Translations under genes and position numbers: made by a program
The notes under the pieces: generated by a model
Seen by the model: only the letters and a program-made list of their open reading frames with translations
Told to the model about the DNA's origin: nothing
The model's database searches: none
DNA from: Streptomyces sp. NBC_01198
Lineage (GTDB): Bacteria > Actinomycetota > Actinomycetes > Streptomycetales > Streptomycetaceae
Direction of reading: 5' to 3'
Length of the DNA: 64,000 nucleotides
Assembly (NCBI RefSeq): GCF_036010485.1
Contig: NZ_CP108568.1
Location: 7,573,001 to 7,637,000, forward strand
Shown: positions 33,483 through 41,719 of the stretch, in pieces
Layout: the number at the start of each line of letters is the position of its first letter
Numbering within the stretch: position 1 is the stretch's first letter

Positions 33483-34544
33483 TTGGGACTCGACTCCTAC
33501 CGCACCCTGGGCCCCTCCGGCCTGCGGGTCAGCCCGCTCGCCCTGGGGACGATGACGTTCGGCGACGCAAGCTGGGGCGCCGACGCCGACACCTCCCACC
33601 GCATCATCGACCGCTACGTGGAAGCGGGCGGGAACTTCCTCGACAGTGCCAACGGATACAACGACGGCAAGTCCGAGGAGACGATCGCCGGTTACCTCGC
33701 CAAGCACCCCGGCGTGCGGGACCGCCTGGTCCTGGCCACGAAGTTCGGCGGGAACATGTTCCCCGGCGACCCGAACGGCGGCGGCGCCGGCCGCAAGGCG
33801 ATCATGCAGCAGGTCGAGGCGTCCCTGCGCCGTCTCGGCACCGACTACATCGACCTCTACTGGCAGCACAACTTCGACCGCCACACCGCGATCCAGGAGA
33901 CCATGGCGACCCTGGACGACCTGGTGCGCGCGGGCAAGATCCGCTACATCGGGCTCTCCGACACCCACGCCTGGGAAGTCGCCCGGGCCGGCACCATCGC
34001 CGAATTCCGCGGCTGGTCACCCGTGGCCGCGATCCAGGTCGAATACTCCCTGCTCCAGCGCACCGTCGAAGGCGAGCTCTTCGGCGTCGCCCGCGAACTC
34101 GGCCTCGGCGTCACCCCCTGGAGCCCGCTGGCCAGCGGAGTGCTCTCCGGCAAGTACTCACGCGACAATCCCGCGCCTGAGGGGTCCGGCCGGGCCAATT
34201 GGACCGCCGGCCGCCTCAACGAGTCGACCTTCGCGCTGCTGGACGTCCTGCAGCGCATCGCCTCCGACCTGAACGCCTCCGTCGCCGCGGTGGCGCTGGC
34301 CTGGGTACGGGCCCGGCCGGAGGTCACCTCCACCATCATCGGCGCCCGCACGGTGCAGCAACTCGACGCCAACCTCGCGTCCCTGGACGTCAGCGTTCCG
34401 GACGAGCAGCTCGCCGAGCTGTCCGCACTCACCGCGCCGAAGCTCGACTTCCCGGCCGACTTCGTCAACGACGTCGCGATCCCCTGGCAGCAGGGCGGCA
34501 CCACCATCGACGACGTGCCGTCCGAGCCGTACAGCAGGGGCTGA
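33483..34544 (+). CDS. Aldo/keto reductase
   Basis: A 353-residue NADPH-dependent reductase with the (beta/alpha)8 fold of the Kv-beta/YghZ-like group. The catalytic tetrad is visible as Asp and Tyr in FLDSANGYNDGKSE, Lys in LVLATKFGGN and His in DLYWQHNFDRH. The C-terminal nucleotide region STIIGARTVQQLDANL is typical. The start is a TTG, the only plausible codon after GGAGGAAGG. It follows the alcohol dehydrogenase by 149 bp and is the last gene before an AT-rich stretch. The length is normal. Confidence 0.92.
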   Translation: MGLDSYRTLGPSGLRVSPLALGTMTFGDASWGADADTSHRIIDRYVEAGGNFLDSANGYNDGKSEETIAGYLAKHPGVRDRLVLATKFGGNMFPGDPNGGGAGRKAIMQQVEASLRRLGTDYIDLYWQHNFDRHTAIQETMATLDDLVRAGKIRYIGLSDTHAWEVARAGTIAEFRGWSPVAAIQVEYSLLQRTVEGELFGVARELGLGVTPWSPLASGVLSGKYSRDNPAPEGSGRANWTAGRLNESTFALLDVLQRIASDLNASVAAVALAWVRARPEVTSTIIGARTVQQLDANLASLDVSVPDEQLAELSALTAPKLDFPADFVNDVAIPWQQGGTTIDDVPSEPYSRG

Positions 34545-35035
34545 CCGGCGCCCCGGGCGCGCGAAATCGCCTTCAGGCGGCGGGCGCAGCCGGCGTCCGG
34601 CCGCGCCCGGTGTCCCACGTCCGGGCCGTCGCCCCCGCACGGCACCCGGCGGGGGCCCGGCCCTCCGCCGCCCACGAAGGGGTGTTGTGCACCCTTTTTC
34701 CGCCCGCCCGGTGTCCTCCTGGTCGGCTCAGTTGCGCCGCGGCGAGTGGGTTCCGAATCCCTGCCTCAATTTTTGGTAAATAATATCGAGTCAAGCGGAA
34801 TTCCTACTTCTTGTTGTGATCGCGAAATCCGTCTTCCCTATGCTTTGGGTCGATTTCTGCTGGATGTGCGGGTGGAGATCGGACCTGGCTGCGGCTACTG
34901 TTTTGAAGCAGAGGGGGGAATAGTGGTACGGATCTCGGATCGTTTGACGGATTCAGGTCAATCGATTTCAAGGATTAGGTGTCCGCTGTTTTCCCGCTCG
35001 TTTTCGATTGTCCGAATTCTGAGAGGGTGTACTCC
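34545..35035. other. Intergenic region with an AT-rich patch
   Basis: A 491-bp gap. Its right part, about 34740-35035, is strikingly AT-richer than the rest of the window (runs such as TTTTTGGTAAATAATAT), a sign of foreign origin or a strong promoter region for the secreted protein that follows. A TTGACG -35-like hexamer occurs at about 34946, without a well-spaced -10. An open frame here has atypical codon use and was not accepted as a gene. Confidence 0.5.
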
Positions 35036-35455
35036 ATGAACATGATCACGAAGCGCGCGTCCGGTGCCCTGGCCGCCGGCGCGGTCGCCGCGCTCATCGG
35101 GCTGACGGGGGCGCCGTCCGCCCACGCGGCAGCAGGTCCGAACGTCGTCGCGCGGCCGTTCAGCTCCAGCCACTGCGGTGCGAAGTGGTGTGTCAGCGTC
35201 GTCGGCTCGGGGCTGCACGTGGACTACGAGACGGTGTCCGAGATAAACAACGGCGCCATGGTCGGTTACGTGACGGCGCAGGACGACGACGACAGCTGGC
35301 ACAAGGCATCGGCCTGGGTCGCCGCAAGCAGCGGCTCGGAGAAGCTCACCGTGAATCGCAGCTTCTCCAACAACAGCAGTTTCTGCGGCGGTATCAGTTC
35401 CAGCAGTTCGTGGACGGACTACAAGGACATGGTCTGTTTCACCATTCACAGCTGA
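35036..35455 (+). CDS. Small secreted four-cysteine protein of unknown function
   Basis: A 139-residue protein whose first ~32 residues (MNMITKRASGALAAGAVAAL, ending PSAHAA) are a Sec signal peptide. The mature ~107 residues are Ser/Asn-rich and hold four cysteines in HCGAKWCVSV, SFCGG and MVCF, enough for two disulfides, with predicted beta structure. I recognise no family. The ATG follows GAGAGGG at 8 nt. It is preceded by the AT-rich region and ends in a good hairpin terminator, so it is a single-gene unit. Its extracellular, disulfide-rich, small form would suit an inhibitor, a lectin-like factor or a competition factor; none of these is shown. Confidence 0.78.
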   Translation: MNMITKRASGALAAGAVAALIGLTGAPSAHAAAGPNVVARPFSSSHCGAKWCVSVVGSGLHVDYETVSEINNGAMVGYVTAQDDDDSWHKASAWVAASSGSEKLTVNRSFSNNSSFCGGISSSSSWTDYKDMVCFTIHS

Positions 35456-35463
35456 TGTAGGGG

Positions 35464-35499
35464 CGACAAGGGGCGGCCGGAAACGGCCGCCTCTTGTCG
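35464..35499. terminator. Bidirectional hairpin terminator
   Basis: Inverted repeat with 16-bp arms (CGACAAGGGGCGGCCG with one mismatch) and a GAAA tetraloop, directly after the secreted protein gene and before the 3' end of the convergent KAP NTPase gene. Confidence 0.8.
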
Positions 35500-35606
35500 G
35501 TCTGCCGGAATGGATCGAGTGGCTGCTCGGCGGGCGGTTATCGGCGTGACCCGGCCCACCGGCTCGGCGTCCATGCGAGGCGTCTGCCGGGCGGGCGCCG
35601 CCCGGC

Positions 35607-38393
35607 TCAGCGCTGGGGGTCCTGGACGTCCGGGCGGGCCAGGACATAGGAGAAGCGGCGGATTCTGGGAGCCCAGAGGCGGAAACTCTTCAGGTCGGGC
35701 AGCGTCACCTCGGCCGACGCGCGCAGCACCCCGGCGTGCAGGCGGGCCCACGCGGCGGCATTTCGCAGGCCGACGTCACCGGCGACGCCGTTGGCGAAGT
35801 CACGGACCTCCAGGCTCGCGACGAAATCGGGCCAGGAGGTGTCGGGGAGACGGTGCATCAGGCCGCCCGGGACGGACCCGGTGGGATCGGGCGGGGTGTC
35901 CAGGAGTTGCGGCAGCAGCCCGGGCTCGGCGATGACGAGCCCCAGCAGAACCGCCACCGCCTGGTATTCGCCGGGTGACCCGTCCTCGCCGAGGAAGCGG
36001 GAGGCGCTGGAGAGGTCACGGGTCGCCCTGAGCATGCGGTAGAGGTTGAGCAGCCTCTTCGCCTTGCGCGGTGTGTCGATCAGCAGGTCGAGGCCGGACA
36101 GGACGGCGAGTTCCGGTTCGGTCAGCGGCCGGGGCGGGAGCGGGAAGGGTGTGCTCCTCGTCGCGCCCGGCGCCCTGTCGGCTTCCGAGCCCGCCTCGAT
36201 CGTCATCGAGAAGTCGGCCGATCCGCCAGGGCCGCCGTACGCGGGCCCGGCGGCAGGCGCGGCCCGGTCCCCGACGTCGGCCAGCGACGACAGGAGGGAG
36301 CGCAGCCCCCGCGCCGGCATGCCGGGCAGCAGGACCGGGATGTTGATGATCTTATCCAGGTAGTCCTCCGGTGTCACCGGCCGGCGGTCGGGCTCGTCGG
36401 GCGCGGGCGGCACGCCGGTGTCCAGCAGCTCGCCGTAGTGGCTGGACAGCGAGCGCACCAGCCAGCGGGGGTCCACGCCGATGACGACCACGAACAGGTC
36501 GAGCGCCAGCAGCAGGTGGACGGCCTGCAGCACCTCGACCACCTGCCGGGAACTGCACCGGTCCAGATCGTCGATGTAGAGGACGATGCGGTCGATCGGG
36601 CGGTGCCCCGCGCGTTCCTGCTCCGGATGGGCACGCCAGTCCGCCATCAGCTCCACCAGCTGCTCAAGGTCCTTGCGCAGCACGGAGATCAGGCCGAGGT
36701 TCCCCGTGTAGGAGTCGCCGCCGGCCCGCTCGCTCAGGAAGCTGTAGAGCCGCCGTCCCGGGCTCAGCTCGGTCAGCCGGCGGCCGAGGCCGCCGATGTG
36801 CGCCATGACGTCGTCCAGTTGCGCCTCGGCGACCCGCCGGTCCGCTTCTGCCTGCCGCAGGGCGTGCAGCGCGTCGGCGACCGCGGGCTCGGCGTCGCCC
36901 GTCGCGGATCGGTCGAGGCCTGCGCGAAGGTCGTCCGAGAGCGAGCGCAGCGCCCGTATGCCGGAGCGGGCGCGCGTCAGCATCGTCAGCCCGAGCCCGG
37001 CGGCAGCGGCGAGTACGCCCCCGCCGGGTGCCAGCCAGGCCCTGACCCCGGGCGCGAAGGCCCCGACGACCAGCAGGAGGAGCAGCGCCAGCGCGGCTGC
37101 CGCGACCGCAGCCCGGCCCGCCCGGTCCCGCGGGGCCCGCCTGAGCGCTTCGGCCTCCGAGAGGGTGCCCTGCAACTCGTCGGCCAGCAGCCTGGCCTGC
37201 TCCACGTCGCTCGTGACGCCCAGCTTGCGCCACAGGCTCTGCACCTGCTGGGCGAACGCCGGCGACCCCTTCAGCGCGTCGACGAGGGCGCGGACCCGGA
37301 ACTGCCGGTCCGCGGCGGCCGCGTCCACGTCGGCCTGCAACTCGGCGGCGGCCGACCGGGCCTGCCGCCTGACCGCGTCGTACTCCCTGCGCTGATGCAT
37401 CCGTTGGGCGAGCTCGGTCCGCAACTGCCTGCGGAGGTCCTCCGTGCTCGGCCCGGGCCCGGCGAGCTGCCGGAAGATCTCGTCGCCCAGGCTCGCCCAG
37501 ATGTTGGTGTCGGCATAGTGCCACGCGTTGAAGCCGATCTGCGTGACCTCCTGGCAGTACCCGGGATTCCCCGACGCGGCCAGTTCCGCCACGCGGCTGC
37601 GCAGCAACCCCATGAAGTAGCTCTTGCCCGAGCCCCATTCGCCGAAGATCCCCACGGACAGCGGGGTGGGTGTCTTCCGGTCGCTGATGACGGCGGCAAG
37701 CATCGACACGTACGGTGCCGCGCCGAGCCGGTCCTCGGTGAGAGGGATCCCGGTGTTCGGATCCACCCGGTCGGTGGACATCCCGCCCACCAGAGCGGCC
37801 TGCGCCGGCCGGCGCCCGTCGAGCCACGGAGTCCGGGGGGCGGGCAGCTCACCCACCTGAGCCGCCCGCAGGATCGGCACGTCCGCCTCGTCGTTCGTCA
37901 GAAGGACGAGGTGCTGGAGCGGCAGCCCGGCGGCCATGTCCGTCGCGGCAGGGACCAGCACCGCCGCGACCACGCTCTTCTCCAGCCCCAGCGCACCGGT
38001 GGCCAGCAGCGGAAGGGCCACTGCCAGGGCGCCCATGTCGGCGGCCGCCCGGAGCGCTGCCCTGGTGGCCGTGGTGAGCGAGTCGACGTTCAGCGAGCCG
38101 TTCTGCTCGTCATGCGGGGTGGCGAGGACCGCCAGCCATGGCCCGCGACCCCGGGTCCCCGGCTCGCGCAGCCTGACCAGGCCCGGCCGGCTCGGCGTCA
38201 GCTCCGTGAGATCCACCGAGCCGAACGGAGCCTCGGGGTAGTAGCCGGCCACGACCGCGGCCAGTTGCCCGAAGCCGCCCCCCACGGACACCACGATCGC
38301 GTCGACATCCAGTCCCCACGGCTCCTCCGTCACTGCGACCGACACGCGTACCCGCCCCCGGCCGCCCCGGCTGTCCGCCGCCGCCTCGCTCAT
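35607..38393 (-). CDS. Predicted macro-like/KAP-family membrane P-loop NTPase
   Basis: A 928-residue protein. Residues about 15-185 resemble a macro/ADP-ribose-binding-like fold (VDAIVVSVGGGFGQLA, LAVALPLLATGALGLEKS). From 245 onward it is a KAP P-loop NTPase: Walker A GEWGSGKS (251-258), the family hallmark FNAWHY (288-293), and Walker B IVLYIDDLDRCSSRQVVEVL near 603-622. Two TM helices (about 429-448 and 455-472) are inserted inside the NTPase domain, flanked by coiled coil, which is diagnostic of KAP. KAP proteins include the phage-exclusion protein PifA. The ATG has GGAG at 6 nt. It is divergent from an HTH-lectin gene and beside WXG-type genes. A role in defence or envelope signalling is inferred. 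Confidence 0.85.
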   Translation of the reverse strand: MSEAAADSRGGRGRVRVSVAVTEEPWGLDVDAIVVSVGGGFGQLAAVVAGYYPEAPFGSVDLTELTPSRPGLVRLREPGTRGRGPWLAVLATPHDEQNGSLNVDSLTTATRAALRAAADMGALAVALPLLATGALGLEKSVVAAVLVPAATDMAAGLPLQHLVLLTNDEADVPILRAAQVGELPAPRTPWLDGRRPAQAALVGGMSTDRVDPNTGIPLTEDRLGAAPYVSMLAAVISDRKTPTPLSVGIFGEWGSGKSYFMGLLRSRVAELAASGNPGYCQEVTQIGFNAWHYADTNIWASLGDEIFRQLAGPGPSTEDLRRQLRTELAQRMHQRREYDAVRRQARSAAAELQADVDAAAADRQFRVRALVDALKGSPAFAQQVQSLWRKLGVTSDVEQARLLADELQGTLSEAEALRRAPRDRAGRAAVAAAALALLLLLVVGAFAPGVRAWLAPGGGVLAAAAGLGLTMLTRARSGIRALRSLSDDLRAGLDRSATGDAEPAVADALHALRQAEADRRVAEAQLDDVMAHIGGLGRRLTELSPGRRLYSFLSERAGGDSYTGNLGLISVLRKDLEQLVELMADWRAHPEQERAGHRPIDRIVLYIDDLDRCSSRQVVEVLQAVHLLLALDLFVVVIGVDPRWLVRSLSSHYGELLDTGVPPAPDEPDRRPVTPEDYLDKIINIPVLLPGMPARGLRSLLSSLADVGDRAAPAAGPAYGGPGGSADFSMTIEAGSEADRAPGATRSTPFPLPPRPLTEPELAVLSGLDLLIDTPRKAKRLLNLYRMLRATRDLSSASRFLGEDGSPGEYQAVAVLLGLVIAEPGLLPQLLDTPPDPTGSVPGGLMHRLPDTSWPDFVASLEVRDFANGVAGDVGLRNAAAWARLHAGVLRASAEVTLPDLKSFRLWAPRIRRFSYVLARPDVQDPQR

Positions 38394-38737
38394 CCCAGGC
38401 TCCACCCCGCCACGCTATCGGCGGAACCGGGGTCACACATGGCTATTCCGGCCGTGGGTGCCGCGGGCACAGTTGTTGTGGCTCGTGCCGCTGAGGCAGC
38501 CCGTCGTGGCTGACGCCGAGGACGGCAGCGCCACCCGCCCGGGTGATGCGGCCAAAGGCACCAGAAAAACCGAGAGCTTCTTTTTCACGGCTGATCCTCC
38601 TCTCTCCTGGCGCCCTCACCCTCCCGGTGCCGCAACGGCACTGGTCAGGCCGCTGTCCGGAAAGGGCCCCGCACCGGCGGGGCGTGGCGGAATCTGCCGT
38701 TGTCCCGTGCCTAACAGCCACGGCAGGATTGCGGTTC
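38394..38737. promoter_or_regulatory. Divergent promoter region of KAP NTPase and HTH-TM-trefoil genes
   Basis: A 344-bp gap. Short open frames exist on the plus strand, including a 24-codon one starting at 38439, but none has a convincing ribosome site. A less GC-rich patch near 38560-38590 (AAAAACCGAGAGCTTC) may hold a promoter. No repeat was defined. Confidence 0.4.
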
Positions 38738-39673
38738 GTGGAGTACCAGGAGGAACTGTCGCCGCACAGCGCCCGGGACGCAGCCGGCTTTGTCGAGTCG
38801 ATGCAGAAACTCAAGGAGCGTTCAGGACTGACATACCGCGACCTGGAGGAACGGGCCGCCAGAAACGGAGATGTGCTGGCCCGCAGCACCCTGGCTGACA
38901 TCCTCAAGAGGACCAGCCTGCCGCGCCCTGACCTGCTGGTCGCGTTCGTCCGCGCCTGCGGGGACGAGCCGCGGGTCGGCGCCTGGCTGGAGGCCAGGTC
39001 TCGGATCGCCGCCGCGGACCCCGCTGCCGGGCCTGCCGCGGTGCCGGGTCCCGCCGCCGACGGCGAAGCCACGGCCCGACCATCAGGTGCAGACCCCGCA
39101 ACCCCGAGGAAGCGGCTGACCAAGCGCCGCAAAGTGGCGGGCGCGACCTCGCTGGTGGTCCTGGGGCTCGCGTTGGCCGCCTGGGCGCTCCTCCCCGACA
39201 GCCCGGGCACCTCCTCCCGGCTTCCCGCCGACGGCTGGGTCACCATCCGTCCCGCCCGTACGCCCGACCTCTGCCTGACCGACGGACGGGACCGCAAAGG
39301 GGCCTACGACAACGCCGTCGCCGTGCAACTCCCCTGCGCCCAGGCCGCCGTGCCGCGCACCTATCTCGAACCGGTCGGAGAGGGCCTCTACCGCATCCAA
39401 TGGCTCCACCCCGTGGAAGGGAAGGGGTGCCTGGCGGTCATGAGTACCGGTCCGGTCAAGGGCATGCTCCAACCCCTGAACGACTGCGCCAAGGCCACGC
39501 TGTTCCGCCTGGAGCCCGCCGGCAGCGCCGGCGCCGAGGACTTCCGCTTTCGCCCGGTCAACAGCAGCCGGTGCATCGGCATCGCCGGGGACGACACCTC
39601 CGAGGGGGCCGAGGCGACCGAGGAACAATGTACGCACGCAGCCGACCAGAGATTCCTCATCCGAGCGGACTGA
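38738..39673 (+). CDS. XRE-type HTH, TM and trefoil-like extracellular domain protein
   Basis: A 311-residue single-pass membrane protein. Residues about 12-85 are a Streptomyces-type helix-turn-helix domain (FVESMQKLKERSGLTYRDLE, STLADILKRTSLPRPDLLVA). After a Pro/Ala linker and a basic stop (RKRLTKRRK), one TM helix lies at about 137-157. The C-terminal ~140 residues look like a ricin-type beta-trefoil/arabinose-binding-like domain, with paired cysteines (DLCLTDG, KGCLAV, RCIGIAG) and QRF in place of QxW. Cytoplasmic DNA-binding-like and outside ligand-binding-like parts suggest a one-component surface sensor. The GTG start follows AGGA at 9 nt. Confidence 0.78.
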   Translation: MEYQEELSPHSARDAAGFVESMQKLKERSGLTYRDLEERAARNGDVLARSTLADILKRTSLPRPDLLVAFVRACGDEPRVGAWLEARSRIAAADPAAGPAAVPGPAADGEATARPSGADPATPRKRLTKRRKVAGATSLVVLGLALAAWALLPDSPGTSSRLPADGWVTIRPARTPDLCLTDGRDRKGAYDNAVAVQLPCAQAAVPRTYLEPVGEGLYRIQWLHPVEGKGCLAVMSTGPVKGMLQPLNDCAKATLFRLEPAGSAGAEDFRFRPVNSSRCIGIAGDDTSEGAEATEEQCTHAADQRFLIRAD

Positions 39674-39824
39674 GCGCTTTGCGGGCCTCGTGGAAAGTCC
39701 GTCCCGGCATCCGTGCGCAGGCGGCGTGATCCCGGCCCGGCGCCATCGGCCCCTCGTGCGGCGGTGGTTCAGCACCCCGCTTCCCGCTATGGCCCGAGCG
39801 CCCGGCCGCTGGCATCCTGATGAG

Positions 39825-40136
39825 ATGACCGGGTTCAACGTTCATCCGCCGACCTTGCACAAGGCTGGGACGGGTGCAGGAAAGATCAATGACGACGTCA
39901 CCACGTCGAAGGCGATTTTGAAGGGCACGACTCCGACTGCGGTTTCGGCCCACGGAGGCTGGGCGGCCAGCAGCGCTCTGCAGGAATGCCTCACCACTTG
40001 GGAAGACCGCCTCTCCGCAATCAGCGGCGAGATAGAGCGGTTGGGCACCGGTCTGCACAACTCCGCGGACGACTACCAGCAGACCGACGAAAAGGTCGCC
40101 AGGTTGTTCCGCCAGTTGGCCCGCGAGCTCGACTGA
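39825..40136 (+). CDS. WXG100-like small helical protein
   Basis: A 103-residue all-helical protein resembling ESAT-6/WXG100 partners of type VII secretion. It has a central WAASSALQECLTTWEDRLSA turn region and, near the end, YQQTD, which fits the YxxxD/E secretion motif, inside DDYQQTDEKVARLF. There is no canonical Trp-x-Gly. It is followed 11 bp later by a larger protein with a WXG-like N-terminus and an amidase domain, so the two probably form a co-secreted heterodimer. The ATG lacks a strong ribosome site. No ESX core genes (EccB/C/D) are in the window, so the secretion machinery would be elsewhere. Confidence 0.75.
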   Translation: MTGFNVHPPTLHKAGTGAGKINDDVTTSKAILKGTTPTAVSAHGGWAASSALQECLTTWEDRLSAISGEIERLGTGLHNSADDYQQTDEKVARLFRQLARELD

Positions 40137-40147
40137 GAGAGGAACTG

Positions 40148-41443
40148 ATGGTCACTTTCGGTCAGTTGGCCTCGGCCAAGCCCGGTCTGTGGTCGAGCGC
40201 CGCGGAGGACTGGACGGTGCTGAGCCGGAACCTGACCACCGCGGCCGACGATCTGGCCACCGAGGTCCAGCACATGACCGCGGGCACCTGGGGCGGCGCG
40301 GCCGCGCAGGCCGCGAACCGGCAGATCCAGGTCGCGTACTACACCCTCCTGGCAGGTGGAGTCGTCACCTCCGCGGTCGCCGAGATCGTCCGGGGACTCT
40401 TCCACGCGGTGACTCTGGCGCAAGAGACCCTCCAGGAAGCCAGGGAACTGGCCGGGCGGAACAACATCCTGATCGGTGCGGACGGTTCCGTCCGGCTCGA
40501 CTCCTTACCGCCGTTGGCCCGTGGGGCACAGCCGTCGCCCCCGCTGGGGGTGTTGCCCGATCCGAAGGTCCAGCAGGTCACCCAGCTCATCGCGGAGGCT
40601 CTTCGCGAGGCCACCCAGGCTGACCGGACGGCGCAGGCCGCACTGGAACGGCTCGCCGCTGACAGCCGCAACGTGGATTGCAAGATCGCAGCCCGCGCGA
40701 AGGACGCGAAGGAACTCAAGGAATATCTGGGCGGCTTCAAGGACATCGACGTCAACGACGCTTCGCGCCTGGAACTGCAGATGATCCTGGGCTCGATTCC
40801 CAAGGGCCCGCCCGCGCTGGTCAACCAATGGTGGGCCGGTCTCAGCCCCGAGGAACAGGACAGGCTCAAGCTCGCCGCCCCCGGCGTCCTCGGCACGCTG
40901 AACGGCATTCCGTCCGGCGTGCAGGCGGAATTGCGTGGCAGTGACGGGATCGACAGGGTGAAACTTGTCAACTACGCCCTCGGCAACTGGGGCAATTCCG
41001 GCATCGATGTCAAGGGGCAGGACAACTGTACGAACTTCGTGTCCCATGCGCTTCTCGCGGCCGGACTGCACGAGAAGGGGCACGAGACAGAGTTCTGGGG
41101 AAGGTCGGACAGCGACCACAAATGGTACCAAGGCAGCACCAACAACAGTTACTCGTGGGCCGGGTCCAGGGAATTGAACGACTTCCTGACGAGCAACAAC
41201 AGTCAGCCCGTTCCCGATCCGGCTGATGCGAAGCCCGGAGACATCATCTTCTGGGGACGCGGGGACGGCTCTCCGTCGACCATCCACCACGCGGCCGTCG
41301 TCACTGCCGTGGTCGACGGGCACGTCTACTACACCCAGCACAGCGGCTCCGCGCAGAACGCTGACCTCGACCTCCGGCAGCCGACCATCGAGAGAACCGA
41401 CGGACCGAGCCCACCGATCATCGTTCGCCCGCACCAGGACTGA
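40148..41443 (+). CDS. WXG-N-terminal, amidase_6-type C-terminal effector candidate
   Basis: A 431-residue two-part protein. The first ~100 residues are helical with TAGTWGGAAAQAANRQI, a WxG turn like those of LXG/WXG effectors, and the middle is helical. Residues about 270-425 match the amidase_6/CHAP-like Cys-His fold: GQDNCTNFVSHALLAAG gives the catalytic Cys, KPGDIIFWGRGDG follows, and TIHHAAVVTAVVDGHVYYTQHSG gives the His. It may cut peptidoglycan or peptides after type VII-like export. Leu120 is a TTA codon (40505-40507), so expression probably depends on bldA. The ATG follows GAGAGGAACTG. No clear immunity gene was seen directly downstream. Confidence 0.82.
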   Translation: MVTFGQLASAKPGLWSSAAEDWTVLSRNLTTAADDLATEVQHMTAGTWGGAAAQAANRQIQVAYYTLLAGGVVTSAVAEIVRGLFHAVTLAQETLQEARELAGRNNILIGADGSVRLDSLPPLARGAQPSPPLGVLPDPKVQQVTQLIAEALREATQADRTAQAALERLAADSRNVDCKIAARAKDAKELKEYLGGFKDIDVNDASRLELQMILGSIPKGPPALVNQWWAGLSPEEQDRLKLAAPGVLGTLNGIPSGVQAELRGSDGIDRVKLVNYALGNWGNSGIDVKGQDNCTNFVSHALLAAGLHEKGHETEFWGRSDSDHKWYQGSTNNSYSWAGSRELNDFLTSNNSQPVPDPADAKPGDIIFWGRGDGSPSTIHHAAVVTAVVDGHVYYTQHSGSAQNADLDLRQPTIERTDGPSPPIIVRPHQD

Positions 41444-41719
41444 CCCCGTATCGCCGCCTGAACTGCCCGCCGCCCGCGCCGTCGGCCAGGGTGAACGGGC
41501 CCGGCCGCACGAGTCGCTGACGTGAGCGGCGCACGTATGCCGCCAGCCGGAAGCCGGGCGGTCGGCCACCGCGACGGCAGCACCGCCCACGGTAACCGGT
41601 GTGGCAGATGGGCCTGTCGGGACATTGTCATGCTCGGCCCCTTGGGACGATCATGTACGGCAGGTGAACATCCATCGACGGCACGCCGAAGAGCACCACA
41701 CTGCGGAGGCTGACCAGGT

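Noticed and set aside
34746..35039. 97-codon frame in the AT-rich patch
   Set aside because: Codon use is unlike real genes here, there is no ribosome site and no recognisable motif; it overlaps the promoter of the secreted protein.
38439..38513. 24-codon frame between the KAP and HTH-lectin genes
   Set aside because: No ribosome site or promoter spacing supports translation; its composition is typical of chance frames.
41522..41713. Possible immunity gene after the WXG-amidase gene
   Set aside because: A 63-codon GTG frame with Arg/Gly-rich composition, no TM, acidic or conserved features, and no ribosome site.
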